A DNA stretch of 64,000 bases from Kosakonia cowanii JCM 10956 = DSM 18146 (GCF_001975225.1 NZ_CP019445.1:4216001-4280000); one strand, 5' to 3'. Shown: positions 29,610-40,239, numbered from the stretch's first letter. Notes: generated by a model not told the origin, from the sequence alone. Translations and numbers: made by a program.

Positions 29610-31193
29610 ATGGAGTGGATTGCTGATCCATCAATCTGGGCCGGGCTGATCACACTGGTGGTCATTGAGTTAGTGCTCGGTATCGATAACCTGGTCTTTA
29701 TCGCCATCCTGGCGGAAAAACTCCCCCCTGCAGAGCGCGACCGCGCCCGCGTGACGGGTTTAATCCTTGCTATGCTGATGCGCCTGGTGCTGCTGGCCTC
29801 CATTTCGTGGCTGGTGACACTCACGCAACCGCTGTTCACCGTGCGCGGTTTAAGCTTTAGCGCCCGCGATCTCATCATGCTGTTCGGCGGCCTGTTCCTG
29901 CTGTTTAAAGCCACGGTAGAGCTGAACGAGCGGCTTGAAGGGAAAGACAGTGACAACCCCAGCCAGCGGCGCGGGGCAAAATTCTGGGCGGTGGTCGCGC
30001 AAATCGTAGTGCTCGACGCGGTCTTCTCTCTCGACTCGGTGATCACCGCCGTCGGCATGGTCGATCATCTGGCGGTGATGATGGCCGCGGTCGTTATCGC
30101 CATCTCGCTGATGCTGCTGGCGAGCAAAGCCCTCACCCGCTTCGTCAATAATCACCCGACGATTGTGATCCTCTGCCTCAGCTTCCTGCTGATGATCGGC
30201 TTTAGCCTGGTGGCGGAAGGCTTTGGCTTCCATATCCCTAAAGGCTATCTCTATGCAGCGATTGGCTTCTCGGTAATGATTGAGTCCCTCAATCAGCTGG
30301 CCATCTTTAACCGCCGCCGTTTCCTGTTTGCCAACCATACGCTGCGCCAGCGCACCACCGAAGCGGTGATGCGCCTGCTCAGCGGGCGTAAAGAGGATGC
30401 GGAGCTGGATGCGCAAACCGCCTCGATGCTGCGCGACAGCGACGATGCGCAGATTTTCAATCCGCAGGAGCGGCGGATGATTGAGCGCGTGCTGAACCTC
30501 AATCAGCGCACGGTGAGCAGCATCATGACCTCGCGTCACGATATCGAACATGTCGATCTCAACGCGCCGGAAGCGGAGGTGCGTGCCCTGCTGGATAAAA
30601 ACCAGCACACCCGCATTGTGGTGACCGGCGGTGAGCAGGAGGAGTCGCTGCTCGGCGTGGTGCATATTCTCGATCTGTTGCAGCAGTCCCTGCATGGCGA
30701 ACCGCTGGATCTGCGCGTACTGGTGCGCCAGCCGCTGGTCTTCCCTGAGGGGTTACCGCTGTTGCAGGCGCTGGAACAGTTCCGTAATGCCCGTACCCAC
30801 TTCGCTTTCGTGGTCGATGAGTTCGGCTCGGTCGAAGGGGTGGTGACATTAAGTGATGTGATGGAGACCATCGCCGGTAACCTGCCCAACGAGGTGGAGG
30901 AGATTGACGCCCGCCATGATATCCAGAAAAACAGCGATGGCAGCTGGACCGCCAACGGCCATATGCCACTGGAAGATCTGGTGCAGTATGTGCCGTTGCC
31001 GCTGGATGATAAACGCGATTACCACACCATCGCCGGGCTGTTGATGGAGCATCTGCAGCGTATTCCCGCTCCTGGCGAAGAGGTGACGATTGGCGATTTC
31101 CGCCTGAAAACCCTGGAGGTTGAGAGCCACCGGGTGCAGAAAGTGCAGCTTATCCCCATAGCAAGCGACGTTCCTTCCGACTACGAAGTGTAA
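29610..31193 (+). CDS. yegH: YegH, TerC-type membrane protein with CBS and CorC/HlyC domains
   Basis: YegH is a 527-residue inner-membrane protein. The N-terminal half (residues about 1-220) is a TerC-like domain with seven helices, including [20 protein letters not shown] and [15 protein letters not shown], whose acidic residues suggest metal-ion transport. The middle has paired CBS motifs ([14 protein letters not shown] onward). The C-terminus is a CorC_HlyC domain. The function in E. coli is not established; metal-ion efflux is inferred from the family. It is divergent from wza, with only a weak ribosome site (AAGG about 13 bases before ATG). Confidence 0.92.
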   Translation: MEWIADPSIWAGLITLVVIELVLGIDNLVFIAILAEKLPPAERDRARVTGLILAMLMRLVLLASISWLVTLTQPLFTVRGLSFSARDLIMLFGGLFLLFKATVELNERLEGKDSDNPSQRRGAKFWAVVAQIVVLDAVFSLDSVITAVGMVDHLAVMMAAVVIAISLMLLASKALTRFVNNHPTIVILCLSFLLMIGFSLVAEGFGFHIPKGYLYAAIGFSVMIESLNQLAIFNRRRFLFANHTLRQRTTEAVMRLLSGRKEDAELDAQTASMLRDSDDAQIFNPQERRMIERVLNLNQRTVSSIMTSRHDIEHVDLNAPEAEVRALLDKNQHTRIVVTGGEQEESLLGVVHILDLLQQSLHGEPLDLRVLVRQPLVFPEGLPLLQALEQFRNARTHFAFVVDEFGSVEGVVTLSDVMETIAGNLPNEVEEIDARHDIQKNSDGSWTANGHMPLEDLVQYVPLPLDDKRDYHTIAGLLMEHLQRIPAPGEEVTIGDFRLKTLEVESHRVQKVQLIPIASDVPSDYEV

Positions 31194-31196
31194 ACC

Positions 31197-31216
31197 AGCC
31201 GGGGTTCGCCCCGGCT
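31197..31216 (+). terminator. UUCG-loop hairpin after yegH
   Basis: AGCCGGGG and CCCCGGCT pair perfectly over 8 bp around a TTCG tetraloop, an extra-stable RNA loop, 3 bases after the yegH stop. The downstream sequence is C/T-rich (CTCCCCTCTTTTCTCC), so it is a likely terminator. Confidence 0.7.
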
Positions 31217-31349
31217 CACTCCTCCCCTCTTTTCTCCCTCGCTTTAACATGGATCGCCCAGGCCTTCACTGGCGATTTAATGCACGAAATTTCTTGTTTA
31301 CGCACGAATACACGCGATATGATGCCTGAAAACGCACAAAGGAGCATCT

Positions 31350-31934
31350 ATGCAAACAGAACAGGCACAAGCACGCATTATCACGGCAATCCCGCTGTCG
31401 CAGGATTGGGGAAAGCTGACGAAATACACCTTCGATTTTCGCCGCCGCGACGGGGAGTGGCAGCGTCAAAGCCGGGAGGTATACGACCGCGGCAATGGCG
31501 CAACAATCCTGTTATACAACCGCAGTAAACGCAGCGTGATCCTTACCCGGCAGTTTCGCTTACCGCTGTTCGTGAACGATCATGCCGGTTTTTTACTGGA
31601 GGCCGCCGCCGGGCTGCTGGATGAGCTGGATGCGGAGACGCGCATAAAGCAGGAAGCTGAAGAGGAGACCGGATACCGTCTTGAGCGGGTCGAAAAGGTA
31701 TTCGAAGCCTGGATGAGCCCCGGCTCGGTCAGTGAGAAGCTGCACTTTTTTATCGCCGAGTATGACGAGAGCCGCCGTACCGGCAACGGCGGCGGTCTGA
31801 TCGAGGAAGGAGAAGATATTGAAGTAGTGGAGATGACCTTTACCGATGCGCTGGCCGCTATCCGCAGCGGAGAGATTGCCGATGGCAAAACGATTATGCT
31901 GCTCCAGCACCTGGCCTTAGAAGGCGTTCTTTAA
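31350..31934 (+). CDS. NudK-like Nudix hydrolase (possible GDP-mannose pyrophosphatase)
   Basis: The 194-residue protein resembles NudK (GDP-mannose pyrophosphatase, about 191 residues). REVYDRGNGATILLYN is nearly identical to that family, and HFFIAEY and EDIEVVEMTFTDAL are also shared. The Nudix box reads G-x5-D-x6-QEA-x-EE-x-GY near residues 91-112. The catalytic EExG core is intact, but the usual E and R/K positions are D and Q. GGAG precedes the ATG. E. coli has no gene here, between yegH and asmA, while its nudK is elsewhere, so this may be a second paralogue. Closeness to a GDP-mannose-using cluster is suggestive only. A REP array follows. Confidence 0.75.
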   Translation: MQTEQAQARIITAIPLSQDWGKLTKYTFDFRRRDGEWQRQSREVYDRGNGATILLYNRSKRSVILTRQFRLPLFVNDHAGFLLEAAAGLLDELDAETRIKQEAEEETGYRLERVEKVFEAWMSPGSVSEKLHFFIAEYDESRRTGNGGGLIEEGEDIEVVEMTFTDALAAIRSGEIADGKTIMLLQHLALEGVL

Positions 31935-31950
31935 TACCCTCATAACGCCC

Positions 31951-32302
31951 GTAGGCCTGATAAGGCGCAGCCGCCATCAGGCATTTCACCCTGCACCATC
32001 ACCGTAGGCCTGATAAGGCGCAGCCGCCATCAGGCATTTCACCCTGCATCATCGCCATAGGCCTGATAAGGCGCAGCCGCCATCAGGCATTTCACCCTGC
32101 ATCATCGCCATAGGCCTGATAAGGCGCAGCCGCCATCAGGCATGTCGCCCTGCACTATCGCCGTAGGCCTGATAAGGCGCAGCCGCCATCAGGCATTTTA
32201 CCCTGCACCATCGCCGTAGGCCTGATAAGGCGCAGCCGCCATCAGGCATGTCGCCCTGCACCATCGCCGTAGGCCTGATAAGGCGCAGCCGCCATCAGGC
32301 AT
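31951..32302. repeat. Seven-copy 53-bp tandem array of REP palindromes
   Basis: Copies start at 31951, 32004, 32057, 32110, 32163, 32216 and 32269, an exact 53-bp period. Each has a conserved REP-type palindrome of about 34 bp (GCCTGATAAGGCG facing CGCCATCAGGC) and a spacer of about 19 bp with small variations (TTTCACCCTGCACCATC or TGTCGCCCTGCACTATC). The array fills the 388-bp gap between the NudK-like gene and asmA, which converge on it. Confidence 0.95.
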
Positions 32303-32322
32303 CTCACCCGATGGCGCAAAAC

Positions 32323-34172
32323 TTACATCTTATCGAGCAGCTTCTTCACATCTTTGCTGCTCTGCTTATCCTTGTTGCGATCGGCCCAGTCGCTCAGGCG
32401 GCGTTTCGCCTCATCCTGCAGATGCTTACGCAGCAGCTGATCTACCTGCAGGGTGTAGTTGAGCGCCTGCCACGGCCCATAAACACGCAGCGGAATCGGC
32501 GTCGTTTTCAGGAAGTCGATAAGCTCGCTCTCCCCTTGCCAGCCGCCCAGCACCTGAATATTAAAGCGGGTATCCGCCTGCTCTTTCACCAGATCCATTT
32601 TGCCTTCACCGGTGAGGGAAATAAGCGGCGAGCTGCCCTGCATATTACTCAGCGTCATCTGCCCCGCTTTCAGCGCCAGATCGCTGCTGAAGCTGTCGAG
32701 CCGCGTCGCCGTGTCATATTTTTCCTGCGTCTGCACATCGGTGCTGCGCGCCACCGCCTGCTGCACCAGCTGCTGGAAGTTGAGCCCTTCCATGCGGCTA
32801 TTTTTCAGCTCAACGTGCGCCTCGCCCTGCCACAGACGGCGAAACTCTTCTGCATCAATATTTGGGCCGGAGAAATCACCCGCCATCGACAGGCTACCGG
32901 TAAGCGCGATGGGATAATTAAAGGCTTTCAGAATGTCGCCAATCTCAACATTGTCGAGGCGCGGCTGGAACACCGCCCGCGATGCATCGCGGCGCACATC
33001 CAACTGCCCGGAAGAGAGATCTGCCCGGCACCCATTTTGCCCTGCAGGGTCGGAATGGAGAGCAGGCCAGCGTCATTGTTGAACTGGCCGCTGACATCGG
33101 CAAACTGCATCCCGCGCCAGCGCACGGCTTTTGCGGTTATCCCCACCTGGGCGGTGAAATCACGCAGGCCATTAAAATGCGGCACATCGGCGCTGTTAGC
33201 AATTACCGGACGCGGCGGACGGCTTTGCGCCTGGCCCTGTTGATCCGGTGCGCTGCTATCCGCTGCGCTATTTTGCGGCGGCAGCAGATTATCGAGATTG
33301 AGATTATCGAACTGCAAATCCAGTGCCCATACCGGCAGGGTGCCAAAAGTCACGCTGCCGTGTCCGGTCAGGACGCTATCATTGGCGCGCAGTTTCAGCG
33401 CGCTTAGCGCCAGGCGTTGCTGGTCGCCCTGCCACTGCGCCTGCAACTCGCCTTCACCTTCGATACCTTGTGATGGCACATCGCCGCCGCGCAGCTGCCA
33501 CTTGACGCTATCCACCACCGCAGAGAGGTTATGTGGATAGTCGCGCGCGTCGAGATTCGCGCGCAGCGCCAGGGTTAAATCACGTTGATTACGGTTGATG
33601 CGCCCGGAAAACTCCAGCGCCGCCTGATGCTGTTCGTCCTGCTCCATCTGCAGCCGGATATCGCGCACCGTCATCTGCTCATCGTTCTCATGCTGTAAAA
33701 CCAGCACGCTGTCCGCTACCTGCAGACTGCCGATATCCCAGGACCAGCCGCGATCCTCTTCCGCCTGCGGCAGCGTGTTTTCACGCGGTGCGACAGGTGC
33801 GTCTTTATCCACCCTGGCCTGGGTTTCAGGCGTCAGTTGGATCACCGCGCCTTTTAACATCACCTGCTTAACATGCAACTGGTGGGAGAGCAGAGGTATG
33901 AGATTGACGTCGAGACGCATATTGTCTGCTTTAACCACCGGCGTCTGCGCGCCCGGCGCGGTTAACGTCATGCGCCCTGAGAGAATGCTGAGCTGCGGCC
34001 AGACGTGCCAGCGCAAGGGGCCATCAAGCTGTAAGTGATAGCCGCTGCGCGCTTCAACCTGACGCACCATATAAGTACGGAAATCGTTGGGGTTGACCAG
34101 CAACACCAACGCTGACAGGCCGGCAATCAGCACGACCAACAGGATCATCAGCGTGGTTAACACTCTTCTCAT
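32323..34172 (-). pseudogene. asmA: AsmA, disrupted by a one-base frameshift
   Basis: AsmA is an inner-membrane-anchored AsmA-like protein linked to lipid/LPS homeostasis in the envelope. The start ATG (34172) gives MRRVLTTLMILLVVLIAGLSALVLL, a membrane anchor, and homology runs for about 390 residues. It then changes frame near 33000-33006, where the expected QISLPGSLDVRR becomes ISLPGSWMCAAM. The second frame continues with FQPRLDNVEIGDILKAFNYP to a normal C-terminus at 32323. The total of 1850 bp is one base short of 617 codons, so a single deletion (for example AGTTTGG to AGTTGG) explains it. It is either a real mutation or a sequencing error. Confidence 0.88.
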
Positions 34173-34197
34173 GGCGTCCTCTGCAGAGATAACTTGC

Positions 34198-34779
34198 TCA
34201 GTCTTTATCGATACGGCTGGCAACCGCGCCCTGCTGATCGCGATACTTCGCATCTTCGCGGCGGTTGTAAGGGCGCTCGGCCGGGCCGGAGAGCGGCTCG
34301 AAGCTCAGCGCGCCGATCAGCATGCCGGGGCGCAGCGCCAGCGGCAGTTTTCCTGAATTATAGAACTCCAGCACGATGCAGCCAGACCAGCCGGGATCGA
34401 TACGGTGTGCGGTGACGTGCACCATCAGCCCTAATCGCGCCAGCGACGAGCGGCCATCGAGCCAGCCAACCAGATCCGCAGGCAGGGTAACGGACTCATA
34501 GGTCACTGCCAGCGCCAGCTCGCCCGGATGGAGGAAAAAGGCTTCGCCATCGGCGAGGACAATCTCATCGCTCATCACGCGATCGAGGGCGGCGGTCACT
34601 TCCTGTTTCGGCCCGCTCAGATCGATAAATGCTGCGGTATGACCACTGAATGTGCGGAATTTGTTGCCCAGACGGACATCCACCGTCGCGCCATTAATTC
34701 GTTCTACCGGCGGACGCGGGTTAATTGCGAGTCGGCCCTCATTCATCCAGGCTTCGATATCGCGGTCACAAAGACGCAT
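34198..34779 (-). CDS. dcd: dCTP deaminase Dcd
   Basis: Dcd converts dCTP to dUTP, the main bacterial source of dUMP for thymidylate. The 193-residue protein is full length for the family. It has [12 protein letters not shown] at the start, the [10 protein letters not shown] nucleotide-binding segment and the active-site stretch [14 protein letters not shown] with the catalytic glutamate. It is downstream of udk on the same strand and is followed by asmA after 25 bases, the conserved udk-dcd-asmA order. Confidence 0.97.
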   Translation of the reverse strand: MRLCDRDIEAWMNEGRLAINPRPPVERINGATVDVRLGNKFRTFSGHTAAFIDLSGPKQEVTAALDRVMSDEIVLADGEAFFLHPGELALAVTYESVTLPADLVGWLDGRSSLARLGLMVHVTAHRIDPGWSGCIVLEFYNSGKLPLALRPGMLIGALSFEPLSGPAERPYNRREDAKYRDQQGAVASRIDKD

Positions 34780-34864
34780 GGCACATTCTCCTTTGGTGCG
34801 ACACGCCCCTGAAAAAGCCTCAGGGGACGAGTAGTTAACACTGAGTTTGACAGCCTAACATGTA

Positions 34865-35506
34865 TTATTCAAAAAATTGGCTGATTTTGGCTTTCAGAAT
34901 GTCGATGGCGATACGGTTCTTGCCGCCGCGCGGCACGATGATGTCGGCATACTGCTTGGAGGGTTCGATAAATTGCAGGAACATCGGACGCACAGTTTTC
35001 TGGTACTGCGCCATCACCGAATCCATCGAACGCCCGCGCTCATTCACGTCACGCTTGATGCGGCGCATCAGGCAGATATCCAGCGGCGTATCGACAAAAA
35101 TAGAGAAGTTCATCTCATCGCGCAGGCGAGAGTCGGTCAGCAGCAGGATCCCTTCCAGAATGATGACTTTTTTGGCTTCGATACGAATGGTCTCGGCGGT
35201 GCGGGTATGCTCAACATAGCTGTAGACCGGTAATTCAATGGATTCGCCGCGTTTAAGCGACTGAAGATGCTGGAATAACAGACTGTGATCCATCGCGCTT
35301 GGATGGTCATAGTTGGTTTTAACACGCTCTTCCATCGACAGATGGCTTTGATCTTTGTAGTAGCTGTCTTCGGGAATAACGCCAATGTGTTCATCACCCA
35401 CCTGCTCGCGTAACTCGCGGTAAAGCGTACTGGCAATAAGACTTTTACCTGAAGCAGATGCGCCGGCGATGCCGATGATGACGCACTGATGTGACTGATC
35501 AGTCAT
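34865..35506 (-). CDS. udk: Uridine kinase Udk
   Basis: Udk phosphorylates uridine and cytidine with GTP or ATP in the pyrimidine salvage pathway. The P-loop [11 protein letters not shown] is near residues 12-22, and the sequence [13 protein letters not shown] and [10 protein letters not shown] are family hallmarks. The ATG at 35506 gives the standard 213 residues beginning [10 protein letters not shown]; a longer in-frame reading has no homology upstream. It heads the udk-dcd-asmA group. Confidence 0.97.
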   Translation of the reverse strand: MTDQSHQCVIIGIAGASASGKSLIASTLYRELREQVGDEHIGVIPEDSYYKDQSHLSMEERVKTNYDHPSAMDHSLLFQHLQSLKRGESIELPVYSYVEHTRTAETIRIEAKKVIILEGILLLTDSRLRDEMNFSIFVDTPLDICLMRRIKRDVNERGRSMDSVMAQYQKTVRPMFLQFIEPSKQYADIIVPRGGKNRIAIDILKAKISQFFE

Positions 35507-35570
35507 AAATTTAGGGACCTGATTAACCTGGATGTAAAGGAAGGAAGACGCCTTGGCGTCAAACGCGGCA

Positions 35571-35600
35571 ATTATAGGGATTTCACCGCCGCGATACCAG
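35571..35600 (-). promoter_or_regulatory. Predicted udk promoter
   Basis: A perfect TATAAT (35576-35571 on the minus strand) lies about 65 bases before the udk start. The hexamer 17 bp upstream (TGGTAT) is a weak -35. The divergent 353-bp udk-dgcE gap holds this promoter and AT-rich sequence before dgcE; I see no gene in it. Confidence 0.45.
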
Positions 35601-35859
35601 TCGAAAGCGCGGCTCCGGGCGATAAGCAAAAATGGCGGCATTTTTCGCCAATCTGCGCGCTTTTTTTCTCAGCAAGGTGGGTAAAAATGACGCACCGGGC
35701 GCGTTTTATGCATTCACTAAGTAATTAATAACCCTATGATGTCAATTTATGAGCGCACGCCATAGGAATTGTAAATTGTTTGTACTAGCATAATCCGAAA
35801 TTCTCATTTCATTCGTCGGCCGCCGTGTCGGACGGCACAGGGTTGCGGATAAAGCGGTA

Positions 35860-38800
35860 ATGAAAAAACAATACCAACACGTTTTGGTTACCACACCACA
35901 TCCCGTGCTGCGGCTAATAAGTCTTGGACTGCTCTCTTTTTTCTTCACGCTCTTCTCTCTTGAGCTGATTCGATTTGGCACCATTATTGCGCCGCTCTGG
36001 TTCCCCACCGCCATCATGACCGTTGCGTTTTACCGCCATGCCGGCAAGATGTGGCCGGGCATCGCCCTCGCCTGCGCGCTGGGTAATGTCGCTGCCACCA
36101 TTGCGCTCTTTTCGCCGTCGTTTCTCGATTTGCGTTATACGCTGGTCAATATTGTTGAAGCCGTTGCAGGCGCGATCCTGCTGCGCAAACTGCTGCCTTC
36201 CTATAATCCGCTTAAAAATCTTACCGACTGGATACGCCTTGCCATTGGCAGCGTGCTGATACCGCCGCTGATTGGCGGCGTGCTGATTTGCTTGCTGGTG
36301 CCGACGGATAACCTGCTGCGCACCTTTATTATCTGGGTGTTGTCGGAAGCGATCGGTGCGCTGGCGCTGGTGCCGCTCGGTCTGCTCTTCAAACCCCACT
36401 ATCTGCTACGCCATCGTAACCCCAAACTCCTGCTGGAAAGCCTGGTTACCCTGATCCTGACGCTGCTGTTGAGCTGGCTGGCGCTGCACTATCTGCCGTG
36501 GCCCTTTACCGCCGTGATTGTGCTGCTGATGTGGAGCGCGGTACGCCTGCCGCGCATGGAAGCCTTCTTAATTTATCTCGCGACGGTGATGGTGGCCTCG
36601 CTGGTGCTGGCTATCGATCCTAATGTCGTGAGTATGCCGAAGAGCGGCGTGATGATGAATGCGCCGTGGCTGCCCTTTTTGATGATTCTTTTGCCGGTGC
36701 ATGTCATGACCATGGTGATGTACGCCTTTCGCACCGAGCGCAAGCACATCATCGAGAGCGAAGCGCGTTTTCGTAACGCCATGGAGTATTCAGCGATTGG
36801 CATGGCGCTAGTCGGTACCGACGGCCAGTGGTTACAGGCTAACAAAGCCCTGTGCCAGTTTCTCGGCTACAGCCAGGAGGAGCTGCGTCTGATGACCTTC
36901 CAGCAGCTCACCTGGCCGGAAGATCTGGCGCGGGATATGGCGCAGTTGCAGCAGCTGACGCGCGGCGAAATTGCCAGCTATTCGATGGAAAAACGCTACT
37001 ACACGCGCAACGGCGATCTGGTCTGGGGCCTGCTGGCGGTCTCGGTGGTGCGTCACGCCAACGGCACTCCGCTCTACTTTATTGCCCAGGTTGAAGATAT
37101 TAACGATCTCAAGCAGACCGAATGGGTCAACAAACGGCTGATGGAGCGCATTACCCTCGCTAACGAAGCGGGCGGCATCGGCATCTGGGAGTGGGAGCTG
37201 GAGCCGGACATCATCAGTTGGGATAAACGGATGTTCGAGATGTATGAAGTGCCTGCGCATCTCAAACCGACCTGGCAGCTCTGGTACGAAAGGATTGTGC
37301 CGGAAGACCGCCCGGAAACCGAGCGGGTGATCCGTGACGCGCTGGCGTCGCGCATCGCGTTCAAGCTTGAGTTCCGCATTGCCGTGACAGACGGTATCCG
37401 CCATATTCGCTCGCTGGCCAACCGCGTCCTTAATAAACAGGGCGAGGTCGAACGGCTGCTCGGCGTCAGTATGGATATGACGGAGGTAAAACAGCTTAAC
37501 GAAGCGCTTTACCAGGAGAAGGAGCGGCTGCATATCACTCTCGACTCCATCGGAGAAGCGGTGCTCTGTACCGATGTCGAAATGAAAGTCACCTTTATGA
37601 ACCCGGTCGCCGAGAAGATGAGCGGCTGGTCGCAAGAGAGCGCCATGGGTCAGCCTCTGCTGAAGGTGCTGCACATCACTTTTGGCGATAGCGGCCCGGT
37701 ACTGGAAAATATTCACAGTGGGGATATGTCACGCACGGATATTGAACAGGACGTGGTGCTGCACTGCCGCGCGGGCGGTAGCTTCGACATTCACTACACC
37801 ATTACCCCGCTCAGCACCCTCGACGGGCAGAATATCGGCTCGGTGCTGGTTATCCAGGATGTGACCGAATCGCGCAAAATGCTGCGCCAGCTGAGCTACA
37901 GCGCCTCGCACGATGCCCTTACCCATCTGGCAAACCGCGTCAGTTTCGAGGCGAACCTTAAACGCCTGCTGTCGACGGTACAGGAGTACCATCAACGCCA
38001 TGCGCTGGTGTTTATCGATCTTGACCGCTTTAAAGCGGTTAACGATAGCGCCGGGCATGCCGCTGGCGATACGCTGCTGCGCGAGATCTCAACGCTGATG
38101 CTCAGCCTGCTGCGCTCAACGGATATTCTTGCCCGCCTGGGCGGCGATGAGTTTGGCCTGCTGCTGCCGGAGTGTAATGTCGAAAGCGCGCGTTATATCG
38201 CCGGTCGTATGATTGAAGCGATCAATGATTATCGCTTTAGCTGGGAGGGCCGCGAGCACCGCATCGGTGCCAGCGCCGGGATAACGATTATCGATGAGTA
38301 TAACCATCAGGCTTCCGAGGTGATGTCGCAGGCCGATATCGCCTGTTATGCCTCGAAGCACAGCGGTCGTGGTCGGGTGACGGTCTATGAACCGAAACAG
38401 GGGCTGATGCAGCATGAGCGCTCGATGATGTCGCTGGAGGAGCAGTGGCGCATCATCAAAGAGAACCATCTGTTAATGATTGCGCGCGGCGTCGCCTCAC
38501 CGCGGGTGCCGGAAGCGTGCAACTTCTGGCTGCTCTCCCTGCGCTTGTGGACCAGCGAAGGGGAAGTGATGGAGGAGCACGCGTTTCGCGCCGGGCTCCA
38601 TGAGCCGGAGCTGATTCGCGCCCTCGACCAACGCGTCTTCCATGAGTTTTTCAGTAAGCATGCGGCCGCCATCACCGCCAAAGGGTTGGGCGTCGCCCTG
38701 CCCCTCTCCGTGCACGGTCTGGCAAGCAGTAGCCTGGTGGATGAACTGTTATCTCTGCTTGAGAGCGGCCCGATGCCGGGGCGTCTGCTGCATCTGGTGA

Positions 38801-39189
38801 TCCCGGCAGATGCGCTGGTGCGCGAAGGCCATGCCCGGATTGAAAACCTCAGACGTCTGCGTCATGCGGGGTGTCGCATTATCCTCAGCCGTGTCGGGCA
38901 CGATCTCGATGTTTTCGAGCACATCACACCGCATATGGCTGATTATCTGCTGCTGGAGCCGGAGCTGGTCTCTAACGTGCACGGCAATTTGATGGATGAG
39001 ATGATGGTGACCATTATTCAGGGGCATGCGCAGCGCCTTGGGCTGAAGAGCATTGCCGGGCCGACGCATCAGCCAATGATAATGGATACGCTCTCCGGGA
39101 TTGGCATTGACCTGATTTATGGCGATACCATCTCCCAGGCGCACCCGCTCGATTTGATGCTCAATACCAGTTATTTCGCCATCAACTAA
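35860..39189 (+). CDS. dgcE: Diguanylate cyclase DgcE (YegE)
   Basis: DgcE makes cyclic-di-GMP and in E. coli helps switch on curli and cellulose. The 1109-residue protein has an N-terminal MASE1 membrane sensor (about residues 15-300, many helices) and three PAS/PAC domains (about 300-670). The GGDEF domain has an intact GGDEF at 761-765 and an inhibitory I-site RSTD at 752-755. The C-terminal region is EAL-like but lacks the EAL motif and catalytic residues, as in E. coli. Phosphodiesterase activity is therefore unlikely. It is divergent from udk and followed by REP elements. Confidence 0.96.
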   Translation: MKKQYQHVLVTTPHPVLRLISLGLLSFFFTLFSLELIRFGTIIAPLWFPTAIMTVAFYRHAGKMWPGIALACALGNVAATIALFSPSFLDLRYTLVNIVEAVAGAILLRKLLPSYNPLKNLTDWIRLAIGSVLIPPLIGGVLICLLVPTDNLLRTFIIWVLSEAIGALALVPLGLLFKPHYLLRHRNPKLLLESLVTLILTLLLSWLALHYLPWPFTAVIVLLMWSAVRLPRMEAFLIYLATVMVASLVLAIDPNVVSMPKSGVMMNAPWLPFLMILLPVHVMTMVMYAFRTERKHIIESEARFRNAMEYSAIGMALVGTDGQWLQANKALCQFLGYSQEELRLMTFQQLTWPEDLARDMAQLQQLTRGEIASYSMEKRYYTRNGDLVWGLLAVSVVRHANGTPLYFIAQVEDINDLKQTEWVNKRLMERITLANEAGGIGIWEWELEPDIISWDKRMFEMYEVPAHLKPTWQLWYERIVPEDRPETERVIRDALASRIAFKLEFRIAVTDGIRHIRSLANRVLNKQGEVERLLGVSMDMTEVKQLNEALYQEKERLHITLDSIGEAVLCTDVEMKVTFMNPVAEKMSGWSQESAMGQPLLKVLHITFGDSGPVLENIHSGDMSRTDIEQDVVLHCRAGGSFDIHYTITPLSTLDGQNIGSVLVIQDVTESRKMLRQLSYSASHDALTHLANRVSFEANLKRLLSTVQEYHQRHALVFIDLDRFKAVNDSAGHAAGDTLLREISTLMLSLLRSTDILARLGGDEFGLLLPECNVESARYIAGRMIEAINDYRFSWEGREHRIGASAGITIIDEYNHQASEVMSQADIACYASKHSGRGRVTVYEPKQGLMQHERSMMSLEEQWRIIKENHLLMIARGVASPRVPEACNFWLLSLRLWTSEGEVMEEHAFRAGLHEPELIRALDQRVFHEFFSKHAAAITAKGLGVALPLSVHGLASSSLVDELLSLLESGPMPGRLLHLVIPADALVREGHARIENLRRLRHAGCRIILSRVGHDLDVFEHITPHMADYLLLEPELVSNVHGNLMDEMMVTIIQGHAQRLGLKSIAGPTHQPMIMDTLSGIGIDLIYGDTISQAHPLDLMLNTSYFAIN

Positions 39190-39190
39190 C

Positions 39191-39389
39191 TGCCGGATGG
39201 CGGCTACGCCTTATCCGGCCTACAAAACCCGCCCCGCAACCGTATGCACACTTCCCGTAGGCCCGATAAGCGAAGCGCCATCGGGCATTAGCGCCGGACT
39301 TTCCGCAGGCCTGATAAGCGCAGCGCCATCAGGCACCAGCACCGCAACCATGCTTCCGTATGCCCGATAAGCCCAGCGCCATCGGGCAT
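39191..39389. repeat. Cluster of four REP palindromes
   Basis: Palindromic REP units are at about 39191-39223, 39257-39288, 39306-39335 and 39358-39389. They vary between GCCGGATGGCGGC, GGCCCGATAAGCG and GGCCTGATAAGCG arms and alternate with short spacers. They fill the space between the converging dgcE and alkA genes. Such sites usually stabilise mRNA ends or bind gyrase and IHF. Confidence 0.85.
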
Positions 39390-39393
39390 TGCG

Positions 39394-40239
39394 TTATGGC
39401 TCGGGCGACCACGCCTGCGTAAACCAGATATGCAACAGCGCGTAAGAGCGAAACGGCTGCCAGCGCTCGGCATAACGGCGCGTCTGCGCGGGCGTCATCC
39501 CGGCGAAACGCTGCTTAATCGCATAATCATCCGCTAAGAAGATATCTTTCGCCTGCCAGCCGCGCAGCGCAAAGTAGTTCGCCGTCCAGCGCCCAATTCC
39601 CGGATAGTTCATTAGCGCTTTCACCCCCTGCTCCACATCATCTGGCCTCTGGAGTGGAAAGGTGCCGTCGCAGGCAGCCTCGGCAAGGGTAATCAGTGCC
39701 TGGGCGCGCTTTAGCGGCATCCCGAGACTTTTCAGCACCTGTGCATCGGCGGCGGCAATCTGCTGTGCGGTGGGAAAGGTGATAAAGCCCGGCGCTTCAT
39801 CCATCACTTCGCCATAACGATGCGCGACTTTCGCCGTCAGCTTTGCCGCCATCGCCACGCTCACCAGTTGCCCGAGCACAGCGCGCACCGCCTGCTCGAA
39901 GGGATCGATCGAGCCGGGCAGCCGCAGGCCAGGGCGCGCGGCGGCGAGATCGCCAAGCCGCGTATTGATACGCTCCGGCTCGCAGGAGAGATCAAATAAC
40001 CTCTCCAGCCGCTGCAAACAGTGTTCAGCAACCGGTTCAAGCCCCTCACTTAAGGTGACCTTCAGCGTCGCGCTTGTCTCATCCGGCTCGGCGGTAATAA
40101 TCCCGCGATGGCCGCCAAAGGCACAGGAGCGCACATAGCGCGACTCGCTCACCACTTCCACGCCCGCGACGGCGCGCGCGCCTAAGAAACTCAACATCCA
40201 CGCCCAGTCATAGGGCGGCTGCCAGTGCAGTGTGTACAT
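39394..40239 (-). CDS. alkA: DNA-3-methyladenine glycosylase II AlkA
   Basis: AlkA excises 3-methyladenine and other alkylated bases. The 281-residue protein has the N-terminal AlkA_N domain and then the HhH-GPD domain. MNYPGIGRWTANYFALRG is the helix-hairpin-helix and is followed by the loop FLADDYAIKQRF, which holds the catalytic aspartate. The start is MYTLHWQPPYDWAWML. It is divergent from yegD, with 133 bp between. In E. coli Ada activates alkA; no Ada site was identified here. Confidence 0.96.
   Translation of the reverse strand: MYTLHWQPPYDWAWMLSFLGARAVAGVEVVSESRYVRSCAFGGHRGIITAEPDETSATLKVTLSEGLEPVAEHCLQRLERLFDLSCEPERINTRLGDLAAARPGLRLPGSIDPFEQAVRAVLGQLVSVAMAAKLTAKVAHRYGEVMDEAPGFITFPTAQQIAAADAQVLKSLGMPLKRAQALITLAEAACDGTFPLQRPDDVEQGVKALMNYPGIGRWTANYFALRGWQAKDIFLADDYAIKQRFAGMTPAQTRRYAERWQPFRSYALLHIWFTQAWSPEP

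Noticed and set aside
31951-32302. A CRISPR array, suggested by regular repeats
   Set aside because: Spacers of about 19 bp are nearly identical to each other, the repeats are REP palindromes, and no cas gene is nearby.
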